DNA from: CAVVEQ01 sp963802095
Lineage (GTDB): Bacteria; Chloroflexota; Anaerolineae; Anaerolineales; Anaerolineaceae
Reading direction: 5' to 3'
DNA length: 64,000 bases
Assembly (NCBI GenBank): GCA_963802095.1
Contig: CAWDHI010000007.1
Coordinates: 248,001-312,000 of the forward strand
Shown: one piece after another, positions 33,276 through 41,567 of the stretch
How positions within the stretch are numbered: position 1 is the stretch's first letter
Layout: each line of letters begins with the position of its first letter
Program-made: the position numbers and the translations under genes
The notes under the pieces: model-generated
Seen by the model: the letters and a program-made list of their open reading frames with translations, nothing else
The model's database searches: none
Told to the model about the DNA's origin: nothing

Positions 33276-34464
33276 ATGACAACCAACAATCCAACCCGCA
33301 TACCCATGTCCAGCCCCGATCTAAGCCAGGCTGAAACCGAAGCGGTATTGTCCGTCCTTAAAACCCCCGACCTCAGCATGGGACCCTGGATCGACCTCTT
33401 TGAAGCAGCTTTCCGCCAGTTCAGCGGCTGCCGGCACGCCATCGGGGTCAATTCCGGGACGGCCGGGCTGCACCTGCTGGTGCGTGCTGCTGGGATAGGA
33501 CCCGGCGACCTGGCCATCACCACACCCTTTTCCTTCGTGGCCTCTACAAACGTTTTCCTCTTTGAGCAGGCGGTACCAGTCTTCGTCGATGTGGACCCGA
33601 AAACCGGAAATATTGATCCCGCCCTCGTGGAGCAGGCAGCTGCCGATTGAAGACAGGTGGGGCAGCTGCAGGCACTGGCTGCCGCGCAAAGGGGTAGATG
33701 AACGCGCCCAGTTAAAAGCACTGCTGGCGGTGGATGTCTTCGGCCAGCCAGCCGAGCTGGATGGACTGGAAAATACCACGCAGAAATACGAACTAAAATT
33801 TATCGAGGATTCCTGCGAGGCGCTGGGGGCGGAATACAAGGGTAAAAAAGCCGGCACTTTCGGCTTTGGCGGCGTTTTCGCGTTTTATCCCAACAAGCAG
33901 ATCACCACCGGTGAGGGCGGGGTGATCATCACCAACGATGATGAAGCCGCGGCGTTCATGCGTGCGCTGCGCAACCAGGGGCGCGCCCCTGGGGATACAT
34001 GGCTTTCGCACACTTACCTGGGTTACAACTACCGCCTGGATGAGATGAGCGCCGCCCTGGGAGCCGCCCAGATGAAACGATTCGAAGAGCTATCCCGCAA
34101 GCGCCAACAGGTTGCGGATTGGTACGCCGAGCGCCTGGCGGAGATCCCTGGCGTTGAGACTCCGATTGTCACCCCCGCCACCACGCGGATGAGCTGGTTT
34201 GTGTATGTAATTCGCCTGCGCAAGGGACTGGACCGCGGGAAGATCGCTACCCAATTGGCGGAAAGCGGCATCCCGGTGCGGCCGTACTTCCTCCCCATTC
34301 ACTTGCAGCCCTACATGGTGGAGCGCTTCGGCTACCGCAAGGGGGATTTCCCGGTCACCGAGGACCTGGGCGAGCGCGGGCTGGCGGTGCCATTTTCGGG
34401 GGTGATGAGCGAGGCACAGGTGGATTTGGTCTGCGCGGAACTGAGGAGCGTCCTTGGCGGATAG
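33276..34464 (+). pseudogene. DegT/DnrJ/EryC1-type sugar aminotransferase, frameshifted
   Basis: Two frames encode one PLP-dependent nucleotide-sugar aminotransferase. The first (33276-33650) has SSPDLSQAETEAVLSVLKT, GPWIDLFEAAFRQFSG, GVNSGTAGLHLLVRA and TPFSFVAST, then stops at TGA 33648. The second frame (+1) carries on from ~33649 with HWLPRKG and AVDVFGQPAELDGL, then FIEDSCEALGAEYKGKKAG, the PLP Lys region FAFYPNKQITTGEGG, YNYRLDEMSAALGAAQMKR and VPFSGVMSEAQVDLV to TAG 34464. One extra base near 33648 restores a full ~395-residue enzyme. Could be assembly error or true inactivation. Likely role: amino-sugar synthesis for envelope glycans. Confidence 0.8.
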
Positions 34465-35359
34465 CCGGCGATTCCTGCCCCCCCGCAGGCGGGGTGTGAT
34501 CATCCACGCCATTGCGGGCAGCCTGCTGCTGCTTTCCAGCGCCACGCTCTTCTTCCTGGCGCTGCAGGAGCAATTCGGAACCTATTTCGTCGTTTTCCTG
34601 CTGGCATCGCTTTTACTGCTCATTCCGCTCACCATGGTCCTCTACCGCGGGTACGCCCTGCTGCGCGCTTATTACGACCTGGAACGCGACGGCCTGCACC
34701 TGCGCTGGGGACTGCGCAGCGAGGATATCCCCCTTTCCAATATAGACTGGGTACGCCCGGCAAGCGACCTGGTGGAGGAGCTGCCCCAGCGGCTGCTGGC
34801 TTACCCCGGAGCGATCCTTGGGGTGGTGAATGCCCCTGGGTTGGGCAGGGTGGAATATATGGCTTCCGAGGATGACGACCTGGTGCTGGTCTGCACCCCA
34901 GGGAAAACCTACGCGCTTTCCCCCACCGAACCGGAAGCCTTTATCACTTCCTTCCAGCACGCATTCGAGCTGGGCAGCCTGGCGGAGCTTGCCCCGGCTT
35001 CGGTACAGCCGGCCGCCTACCTGCGGCGGGTATGGGATACCGCAGCGGCCCGCTGGCTTCTGCTGGCCGGACTGGTGCTCACCCTCGCGCTGCTGGTGGT
35101 GGTGGCGCTGCAGATCCCCCTGCGCCAGACCGTCGCCCTGGATTTCAATATGCGAGGCGAACCGCTGGAGGGCGTTCCAGCGACGATGCTGCTGCTCCTG
35201 CCGGTGCTGGCGATCATTTTCTTCTTTATCGACCTGATCGGGGGGTTATATTTCTTCCGCAAGGAGGAGCAGCGCATGATCGCCTTCCTCCTGTGGGGCA
35301 CGGCCATCCTGCTGCCGCTGATGATGTTCGTCGCCCTTCCTTTCATCCTCGAGACCTGA
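34454..35359 (+). CDS. membrane protein with bacterial PH domain
   Basis: 301 aa. Two N-terminal membrane helices (VIIHAIAGSLLLLSSATLFFLAL and YFVVFLLASLLLLIPLTMVL) lead into a cytosolic bacterial PH-like domain (~residues 75-170; YYDLERDGLHLRWGLRSEDIPLSNIDWVRP). Two or three more helices follow (WLLLAGLVLTLALLVVVAL, MLLLLPVLAIIFFFIDLIGGLYFF). TTG 34454 has GAGGAG at good distance and overlaps the aminotransferase end by 11 nt; GTG 34496 is an alternative. Function unknown. Confidence 0.65.
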   Translation: MADSRRFLPPRRRGVIIHAIAGSLLLLSSATLFFLALQEQFGTYFVVFLLASLLLLIPLTMVLYRGYALLRAYYDLERDGLHLRWGLRSEDIPLSNIDWVRPASDLVEELPQRLLAYPGAILGVVNAPGLGRVEYMASEDDDLVLVCTPGKTYALSPTEPEAFITSFQHAFELGSLAELAPASVQPAAYLRRVWDTAAARWLLLAGLVLTLALLVVVALQIPLRQTVALDFNMRGEPLEGVPATMLLLLPVLAIIFFFIDLIGGLYFFRKEEQRMIAFLLWGTAILLPLMMFVALPFILET

Positions 35360-35366
35360 GCCGCAA

Positions 35367-36695
35367 ATGCCCCAGCCATACCAACTCATCGCGGGTTTGC
35401 TGCTTGCCATCCTGATTGCCGGGGGGGCTTATCTGGCCGGCGCGCTCAGCCGCAGCGGTTTTTTCGCGGCAATGCTGCTCGGGACGGTCGTTTTCGGTCT
35501 GGGCGGGCTTCCCTGGGCGGTGCTGCTGATCGCTTTTTTTGTGTCCTCCAGCCTGCTTTCCCGCCTGTTTTCCCGGCGCAAGGAAAAGATGGAGGAGAAG
35601 TTCTCCAAGGGTCACCGGCGGGATGCCACCCAGGTGCTGGCCAACGGCGGGATCGCAGGGCTTTGCGTGCTGCTGGGGCAGGTTTTTCCGGGTGCTCTCT
35701 GGCCCTGGCTGGCGTTTGCCGGGGCGCTGGCGGCTGCCAACGCGGATACCTGGGCGACCGAGCTGGGCGTGCTGAGCAAGACGCCGCCGCACAGCATCCG
35801 CACGAGGAGGGTGGTGGAACCGGGCGATTCCGGGGGGGTTAGCCGGATGGGACTCCTGGCTGCCACAGGAGGAGGTTTGCTCATCGCAGGGCTCGCCGTC
35901 CTGCCCTGGCCGGGGATGGCTTCAGTGCCTGGTCTGGAGACTCGCGGTTTGGTTGTCCTGCTCATAACCCTCGCGGGATTGGGCGGCAGCCTGGTGGATT
36001 CGCTCCTGGGTGCCACCGCGCAGGTCATCTATATCTGCCCTGCGTGCGGGAAGGAGACCGAACGACACCCATTGCATCGCTGCGGGACGAAAACGGAATA
36101 CCTTCGCGGCTGGTCTTGGATGAACAACGACGCGGTCAATGCCTTCTGCACCATGAGTGGTGTTATCATCGTATTGGCGGGAGGAATGCTCCTGCCTCCC
36201 TTGGGTTCCAGAGGTTCAGGAGGTGAGCTGATGAATACCATTCCGCTTTCCAGCCCCGCTTTTGAGCAGGGGCAGCCAATTCCTTCCAAATTCACCTGCG
36301 AGGGCGAAAACCTTTCCCCGGAATTGCAGTGGGGGGAAACGCCGGCGTGGACAAAAAGCCTGGTGCTGATCATGGATGACCCCGATGCCCCGATGGGAAC
36401 CTTCGTGCACTGGGTGATCTACAACATTCCTGCCACACTTACCGGGCTGCCCGAAAGGGTGAGCACCGAACCGCAGGTGAGCGGGGTGGGCACCCAGGGA
36501 CTGAACAGTGCGCGGAGGAGCGGTTACACAGGTCCGTGTCCCCCGCCGGGAAAACCTCACCGTTATTTCTTCACCCTGTACGCCCTGGATATTTGGACGA
36601 TTTTTGACCCGGGGTTCAGCAAGGTACAGGTGCTGCAGCAGATCGAGGGGCACGTCCTGGCGCAGGGTCAGGTGATGGGGACGTATCAGAGGTGA
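35367..36695 (+). CDS. DUF92 membrane protein fused to a PEBP (YbhB/YbcL) domain
   Basis: Residues 1-~280 are a DUF92/VTE5-6-like membrane protein: six or so helices, KGHRRDATQVLANGGIAGL, NADTWATELGVLSK, PGDSGGVSRMGLLAA, LVDSLLGATAQVIY and a CPACG...HRCG metal-like site. Residues 289-442 are a phosphatidylethanolamine-binding / Raf-kinase-inhibitor-like domain: FTCEGENLSPELQW, DDPDAPMGTFVHWVIYNIP and GYTGPCPPPGKPHRYFFTLYAL. The PEBP part starts at its own ATG with a perfect ribosome site, so two products may be made. Homologues of DUF92 include plant phytol kinases; PEBP ligands in bacteria are poorly known. Confidence 0.85.
   Translation: MPQPYQLIAGLLLAILIAGGAYLAGALSRSGFFAAMLLGTVVFGLGGLPWAVLLIAFFVSSSLLSRLFSRRKEKMEEKFSKGHRRDATQVLANGGIAGLCVLLGQVFPGALWPWLAFAGALAAANADTWATELGVLSKTPPHSIRTRRVVEPGDSGGVSRMGLLAATGGGLLIAGLAVLPWPGMASVPGLETRGLVVLLITLAGLGGSLVDSLLGATAQVIYICPACGKETERHPLHRCGTKTEYLRGWSWMNNDAVNAFCTMSGVIIVLAGGMLLPPLGSRGSGGELMNTIPLSSPAFEQGQPIPSKFTCEGENLSPELQWGETPAWTKSLVLIMDDPDAPMGTFVHWVIYNIPATLTGLPERVSTEPQVSGVGTQGLNSARRSGYTGPCPPPGKPHRYFFTLYALDIWTIFDPGFSKVQVLQQIEGHVLAQGQVMGTYQR
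36218..36233 (+). promoter_or_regulatory. internal ribosome binding site and ATG for stand-alone PEBP
   Basis: CAGGAGGTGA (36218-36227) lies 3-5 nt before ATG 36231, in frame inside the fusion gene at the exact start of the PEBP domain. It looks like the original start of a once-separate gene. Confidence 0.65.
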
Positions 36696-36699
36696 AGAG

Positions 36700-36728
36700 G
36701 ATGAATTGTTGATTGGTTGAATGGTTAT
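36700..36728 (+). repeat. TTGA-rich short repeat after stop codon
   Basis: GAATTGTTGATTGGTTGAATGGTTAT type sequence directly after the fusion gene, matching the copies at 30904 and 31922. Confidence 0.45.
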
Positions 36729-36737
36729 GGAGTTGTG

Positions 36738-37676
36738 ATGAAAACGATTGTGATGGGATTCATGTGTGCTCTCCTGGCTGCTTGTACAAATAGGGTTACT
36801 ACCATGTCTACTGTTTCACCACAAAACCAGAACTCAACCCTCACAAGCACCCGTGAATTGCCCTTATTGGAACGCGAGAAAACGGCATCCTTTTTTCAAA
36901 CAGAAATCTCCCGTCAAACCGCGATTGAAGAAATCCATCCTTCTCCACATGTAGTTCAAACTGGCTTCGGTGTTTGCAAAGGGGATTTCATCCCTAGTGA
37001 CTCCTCTCCGAATGAAGCCTGGCAACCGTGTTTTACCCCCTTTGATGTTTATTTGGTAGATCCGGGTGGGTCAGAGATCTTGTTTGATCCAGCCGGCATT
37101 AATAAGGATGACCAAATATTTTGGTTTTCGCCTATCAAATGGAGCAATGACAGCCGGTTCCTTTGGATTGGCGCGGGAGAAACAACCGGATTCTCCCCTT
37201 TTTGTGAACAAGCGCAACCTTACCTGGGTTTATACCGCATTGATACAAAATCCGGTCAAACAACTCCCACCCTTCCATTATCTAGGCACAGTTATTATTT
37301 CCAATTTTCACCATCAGGAAAATACCTGGCTTTCATTCAGAATGGTTCCTACCTCACCATATTAAATTTAATCACTGGACAAAAATGGGAATTCAAAGAT
37401 GAGAACGAATTATCAGGAGCAATGATATTTTCTCCTGATGAAAATAGTCTGGCTTTTTCCACACAGGAATTAAGTGACTTTTCCGGTTGTTTGAATTCAA
37501 AGCTAAAAATTCTCGATTTCAGCTCAGGAGAAGTTGATACATATTACAATGACCCTGAAAGAGCCCCCATTCTTTTTAAATCGTGGGAAGAATCCGAAAG
37601 GATCAATTTCCAGGTTTTTCCGGATACTTTCCTGACATTGAGTGTTCAGGATAAGCGGATTACCGATACGCATTAA
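36738..37676 (+). CDS. lipoprotein with WD40/TolB-like propeller pattern
   Basis: ATG 36738 begins a signal peptide MKTIVMGFMCALLAACTN with lipobox LAAC. After a Ser/Thr-rich spacer, the body shows several strand-rich blades of the FSPSGKYLAFIQNG / FSPDENSLAFSTQ type, so a six- or seven-bladed propeller is likely. No enzyme residues are recognised. Base composition is visibly AT-richer than flanking genes and codons end in A/T more often, hinting at recent acquisition. ATG 36717 is an in-frame alternative. Confidence 0.6.
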   Translation: MKTIVMGFMCALLAACTNRVTTMSTVSPQNQNSTLTSTRELPLLEREKTASFFQTEISRQTAIEEIHPSPHVVQTGFGVCKGDFIPSDSSPNEAWQPCFTPFDVYLVDPGGSEILFDPAGINKDDQIFWFSPIKWSNDSRFLWIGAGETTGFSPFCEQAQPYLGLYRIDTKSGQTTPTLPLSRHSYYFQFSPSGKYLAFIQNGSYLTILNLITGQKWEFKDENELSGAMIFSPDENSLAFSTQELSDFSGCLNSKLKILDFSSGEVDTYYNDPERAPILFKSWEESERINFQVFPDTFLTLSVQDKRITDTH

Positions 37677-37701
37677 ATTAATTCCTGAAAGAGATGTTCA
37701 A

Positions 37702-38988
37702 ATGAAACGAAGAAGTATTTTCATTCTCATGATCGTGATATCGATCACTTCATGCACAAATTTCATCCCGCCTTCCCCGACTGTTATTCCACCAACTGAG
37801 GCTCAGGCGGTCATTCCTACCATGCCGCTGCCTGAGAAAACACCCACTCTTCCGCCCACCGTGACTGCCGCCCCGCTGGCCAACCCGATCCAGCGACTGC
37901 CCGTGGGTACGGAGGTGACCATCACCACCATTCAGATGGCTGATCTCAACCGGGGCTGGGCGATTGGTACCTCGGCGACCGACCCGAACGACCACATCCT
38001 GCTGACCGCAGATGGCGGCACGAACTGGAAGGACGTGACTCCGCCGGAAGGAATAGACGCGGCTGGCGGCAAGGTGGCGACCACCTTCTTCCAAGGCGCG
38101 GATACCGCCTGGGTGATCTACAGCAGCAATGTGCTGCAATCTCCACCGGCGGGCACAACCGTGTGGAAGACGACCAATGGGGGGACGGATTGGACCGCCA
38201 GCCAGCCCATAGTGCCCCCCGGGAACATGGAATTCTTCAGCCCCGGGTACTTCAGCTTTCCGGATGACCAGCACGGTTGGCTGCTGGTTCACGGCGGGGC
38301 GGGTATGAGCCACGATTATATTTACGTCTATGGCACCACCGATGGCGGCACGAGCTGGTTTTCGCAGGTGGATCCAATAAATAGCGATGCAACAGGCGCG
38401 TTCCCCAGCATGGGTCTTTGGAAGACAGGCATGACCTTCGCGGACGCGCAGAAAGGTTGGATCACATACGAAAATGGTGGGGTGGCTCCCGGGTTGACGC
38501 TTTTTAGCACGGCAAATGGCGGTTACTCCTGGGCGGAGCGATCCCTGCCCGCGCCAGATTCACAGGCCGATCTCTTCACCAACCAGAATTATTCCTGTGG
38601 TTCCTACAACCTTGCCTTCCTGGATTCCCAGCAGGGCAGCATGGTGGTCACCTGCCTGATGGGTGCGGGAGATCTGAAGAAGAGCTGGATCTACCGCACC
38701 AGCGATGCGGGTGAGAGTTGGCAATCGAACCCTTTGCCTGTTGCGGGGGGTGATCTGCAACTGATCGATTCGAAAAATGGCTATTACGTGGGTGGAAATA
38801 TCTTTCGGACCACAGATTCAGGCAAAAGTTGGGTAACGGTCATCCCGGTTAAATGGGAAGGGCAGCCGGAGTTCGTAGATTTGAACAATGGCTGGATCGT
38901 GGCGGAAAAGGACACCGAGAAAGCCCTGGTGCAGACGAAGAACGCGGCGGTTAATTGGTCGATTTTGGCTACGAAGATCACGCAATAG
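37702..38988 (+). CDS. BNR/YCF48-like beta-propeller lipoprotein
   Basis: Signal peptide MKRRSIFILMIVISITSCTN (lipobox ITSC), a Pro/Thr spacer, then at least six repeats of the D/N-G-G-x-x-W type: TADGGTNW, TTNGGTDW, TTDGGTSW, TANGGYSW, TSDAGESW and TTDSGKSW. Between them are NRGWAIG, QHGWLL and QKGWIT strands (the xxGWxxG blade mark). YCF48-type propellers assist assembly of membrane complexes in cyanobacteria, but in other bacteria the repeat is general. The N-terminal 80 codons are AT-rich like the preceding gene, while the propeller is GC-rich, suggesting a recombined N-terminus. Confidence 0.75.
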   Translation: MKRRSIFILMIVISITSCTNFIPPSPTVIPPTEAQAVIPTMPLPEKTPTLPPTVTAAPLANPIQRLPVGTEVTITTIQMADLNRGWAIGTSATDPNDHILLTADGGTNWKDVTPPEGIDAAGGKVATTFFQGADTAWVIYSSNVLQSPPAGTTVWKTTNGGTDWTASQPIVPPGNMEFFSPGYFSFPDDQHGWLLVHGGAGMSHDYIYVYGTTDGGTSWFSQVDPINSDATGAFPSMGLWKTGMTFADAQKGWITYENGGVAPGLTLFSTANGGYSWAERSLPAPDSQADLFTNQNYSCGSYNLAFLDSQQGSMVVTCLMGAGDLKKSWIYRTSDAGESWQSNPLPVAGGDLQLIDSKNGYYVGGNIFRTTDSGKSWVTVIPVKWEGQPEFVDLNNGWIVAEKDTEKALVQTKNAAVNWSILATKITQ

Positions 38989-38992
38989 AAAT

Positions 38993-39014
38993 ATCAACAA
39001 ATCAACCATTCAAA
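38993..39014 (-). repeat. TTGA-rich short repeat after stop codon
   Basis: Minus strand reads TTTGAATGGTTGATTTGTTG. It lies just after the BNR gene stop, in opposite sense to the gene. Confidence 0.4.
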
Positions 39015-39017
39015 CTT

Positions 39018-39050
39018 CCACCCATCAGTTTGGACGATGGGTGGTTTTTT
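39018..39050 (+). terminator. rho-independent terminator
   Basis: CCACCCATC pairs perfectly with GATGGGTGG around a 9-nt loop, followed by six T. Confidence 0.9.
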
Positions 39051-39097
39051 GTCGATGTAACAAATACAGGATGAAAATCATTCAAAAGGGGTATTTT

Positions 39098-39176
39098 ATA
39101 CAATCTTAATGTAACCCCGGACGGCGTACAATGATACGGGGAAATGTCATACATTTGGATTAATCTACATTTCCCG
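39098..39176 (+). promoter_or_regulatory. leader region of the decarboxylase operon
   Basis: Two TACAAT boxes (39099-39104 and 39127-39132) are possible -10 elements. Downstream, GGGAAATGT (39139-39147) and ACATTTCCC (39167-39175) form an inverted repeat around 19 nt, ending 39 nt before the mmdA start. It could be an operator or a leader hairpin. There is no T-run. Function unproven. Confidence 0.3.
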
Positions 39177-39214
39177 TTTGAGTATCACCATCTCAAATCT
39201 ATAGAGGAATGAAA

Positions 39215-40765
39215 ATGCCTGAAGAAGATCCCCGAATTATCGAATTGCGCGAAAAGCGCGCCAAGCTGAAACTTGCCGGCGGAGAAGACCGCATAGCCAA
39301 GCAGCATGCCAAAGGCAAAATGATCGCCCGCGAACGCCTGGAGCTGTTGCTCGACCCTGGCACCTTCCAGGAACTTGAGCCGTTCGTCACCCAGCGGGCA
39401 GACCTGGCTGGTGGCGATGAGCGGAATTATTCCGACGGAGTGGTGACCGGGTTCGGCCTGATCGATGGTCGCACGGTCTATGCGTATGCGCAGGATTTCA
39501 CCATTGGGGGTGGCAGCCTGGGCGAAATGACCAGCCACAAGATCTGCCGGGTGATGGACCTGGCGGTGCGCAATGGAACCCCAATCGTGGGGCTCATCGA
39601 TTCCGGCGGCGCCCGCATCCAGGAGGGCATATACTCCCTGGCGGGGTATGCAGAAATCTTCCGCAGGAACGCTATGTACTCCGGGATCATCCCGCAGATC
39701 AGTGTCATCATGGGTCCCTGCGCGGGAGGTGCTTCCTACTCTCCGGCACTCACCGACGTGATCATCATGGTCGAGAAACAGTCCTACATGTTCCTTACCG
39801 GCCCGGAAGTTATCAAATCTGTCACCGGTGAGATCGTGGATTCCGAATCACTGGGTGGTGCCGATGTTCACCTGGCAACCAGCGGCACTGCGCACCTGAC
39901 GGCCAAGAAGGACGAGGATGCGCTCAAGCTCGTCCGCAAGGTTCTTTCTTACCTCCCCTCCAACAACGTGGATAACGCACCCCTTGTTGACACTAAGGAT
40001 TCATCTGGAAGGATGGACGCCGCGCTCAACAAGATCGTCCCGATTGATCCTGGCAAGGCCTACAGCATGCACGAGGTCATCGCGCATATTGTTGATAAGG
40101 ACTCCTTCCTGGAACTCCAGACCGGATTTGCGCAGAACGCGGTGGTTGGCCTGGCAAGGATGGCCGGGCAGAGCGTGGGCATCATTGGGCAGGAACCTTC
40201 GGTGATGGCCGGGGTGATCGATATTGATGCCACCGATAAGATCTGCCGGTTCGTGCGCTTCTGCGATTGCTACAACATCCCCCTGATCACCTTCACCGAT
40301 TCACCCGGGTTCCTCCCGGGGGTGGGACAGGAACACCGCGGGATCATCCGTCACGGTGCGAAGGTTCTTTTCGCCTATACCGAAGCAAGCGTTCCGAAGA
40401 TCAGCATTGTCACCCGCAAAGCTTATGGCGGCGCGTATATCGTAATGAGCAGCAAGCCGTTAGGCGCGGACGTGGCTTTCGCCTGGCCCTCTGCAGAGAT
40501 CGCCGTGATGGGACCGGAAGGCGCAGCGAACATCCTTTATCGCAAGGAGATAGAAGCCGCTGCCGATCCTGGAGCTGAACGCAAGAAAAAGGTGCAGGAA
40601 TTCCGCGATCAATTCCTCAACCCGTACGTATCTGCCTCAGCCGGGTATATTGACGATGTGATCGAGCCCAAAGAGACCAGACCGCGCGTGATCGCAGCAC
40701 TGGCTGCCCTGCGCGATAAATTCACTCCCAGCCTGCCGCGCAAGCACGGCAACAATCCCTTCTAG
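39215..40765 (+). CDS. mmdA: methylmalonyl-CoA decarboxylase alpha / acyl-CoA carboxyltransferase subunit
   Basis: Carboxyltransferase of the propionyl-CoA carboxylase beta / methylmalonyl-CoA decarboxylase alpha family; moves CO2 between acyl-CoA and biotin. Visible: AKGKMIARERLELLLDPGTF, DFTIGGGSLGEMTSHKICRVMD, DSGGARIQEG, GPCAGGASYSPALTD, and in the second half DSPGFLPGVGQEHRGIIRHGAK, RKAYGGAYIVMSSK and AVMGPEGAANILY. GAGG precedes ATG 39215 at a better distance than ATG 39209. The downstream genes lack biotin carboxylase but include the membrane beta subunit. This makes it a Na+-pumping decarboxylase rather than a carboxylase. Confidence 0.9.
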   Translation: MPEEDPRIIELREKRAKLKLAGGEDRIAKQHAKGKMIARERLELLLDPGTFQELEPFVTQRADLAGGDERNYSDGVVTGFGLIDGRTVYAYAQDFTIGGGSLGEMTSHKICRVMDLAVRNGTPIVGLIDSGGARIQEGIYSLAGYAEIFRRNAMYSGIIPQISVIMGPCAGGASYSPALTDVIIMVEKQSYMFLTGPEVIKSVTGEIVDSESLGGADVHLATSGTAHLTAKKDEDALKLVRKVLSYLPSNNVDNAPLVDTKDSSGRMDAALNKIVPIDPGKAYSMHEVIAHIVDKDSFLELQTGFAQNAVVGLARMAGQSVGIIGQEPSVMAGVIDIDATDKICRFVRFCDCYNIPLITFTDSPGFLPGVGQEHRGIIRHGAKVLFAYTEASVPKISIVTRKAYGGAYIVMSSKPLGADVAFAWPSAEIAVMGPEGAANILYRKEIEAAADPGAERKKKVQEFRDQFLNPYVSASAGYIDDVIEPKETRPRVIAALAALRDKFTPSLPRKHGNNPF

Positions 40766-40773
40766 GAGGCGTC

Positions 40774-41136
40774 ATGAGCAATATGCAGATCGCATTGACC
40801 ATGACCGTAATAGGCATGGGGATAGTATTCATCGGCATCCTCATCCTCTGGGGTGTGATGGCGCTGATGGTACGCATCTGGCCGGATAAAACCGAGGGGA
40901 ATGATACTGCGCGAGAAGAAAATGGAGAATTGAAGGAAGAAGGCTTCGGCCTGAAGGCGAAGGCTGCGGCAGCTGCGGTTGCGGTGGCCATGAGCATGCG
41001 CCAGGGTATCTACTCCATAACATCCGGGGGAGCGCCTGTATCCACGGGCAGCTCCTGGCAGGCAACGACCCGGGCTTTGGAAATCAGCCAAAGCACACAA
41101 ACATATAATAGAAAACCGCGAGGGAGTGGGCGATGA
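40774..41136 (+). CDS. OadG-like small membrane subunit of Na+-pumping decarboxylase
   Basis: 120 aa. One N-terminal membrane helix (LTMTVIGMGIVFIGILILWGVMALMVRIW), then a charged and Ala-rich cytosolic tail, the OadG/MmdD (delta) subunit design that ties the carboxyltransferase to the membrane subunit. AGGAGGC precedes ATG. It lies 8 nt after the carboxyltransferase gene and overlaps the biotin-carrier gene by 4 nt. Confidence 0.75.
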   Translation: MSNMQIALTMTVIGMGIVFIGILILWGVMALMVRIWPDKTEGNDTAREENGELKEEGFGLKAKAAAAAVAVAMSMRQGIYSITSGGAPVSTGSSWQATTRALEISQSTQTYNRKPRGSGR

Positions 41137-41558
41137 AAATCCAGGTAAAAATTGCAGACCAAACATTTGAAGTTGAGGTAGGGAATACCAACGCCCGACC
41201 AGTGATCGCAGAGATCGATGGGCAGAAATACGAAGTTTGGCCGGAGGAGCAGGCAGAGGTGGAAGTTGCAGCAGCGCCAGAAGCTGCATCGACCCCCAGG
41301 GCTGCAGCCGCGCCGGTGAAAGTCACTATGGCAACCAGTAGTGCGAAGGTGGTTATTGCACCGCTACCCGGTGTGATTGATTCCGTGAAGGCAAAGGTCG
41401 GTGATTCAGTTTCCCCCGGCCAGGAATTACTGGTCATCGAAGCCATGAAAATGAAGAACTCGATCAAAGCCACCCGGGCAGGGAAGATCGCTGCGGTACT
41501 CGTTTCCGCGGGTGATCATGTACCACACGGAGCAGCTTTGGTGGAATTCGCGGACTGA
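41133..41558 (+). CDS. mmdC: biotin carboxyl carrier (gamma) subunit
   Basis: 141 aa. The C-terminal biotinyl-lipoyl domain has the biotin attachment site EAMKMKN with flanking PLPGVIDSVKAKVGDSVSPGQ and GDHVPHGAALVEF. An Ala/Pro-rich flexible hinge (~residues 45-70) connects it to a short N-terminal strand region. It shuttles carboxyl groups from the alpha subunit to the membrane beta subunit. Start overlaps the OadG-like stop (ATGA). Confidence 0.92.
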   Translation: MKIQVKIADQTFEVEVGNTNARPVIAEIDGQKYEVWPEEQAEVEVAAAPEAASTPRAAAAPVKVTMATSSAKVVIAPLPGVIDSVKAKVGDSVSPGQELLVIEAMKMKNSIKATRAGKIAAVLVSAGDHVPHGAALVEFAD

Positions 41559-41567
41559 GGATAATCT

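Noticed and set aside
39215..41558. Propionyl- or acetyl-CoA carboxylase
   Set aside because: No biotin carboxylase gene is present and the membrane beta subunit marks a Na+-pumping decarboxylase.
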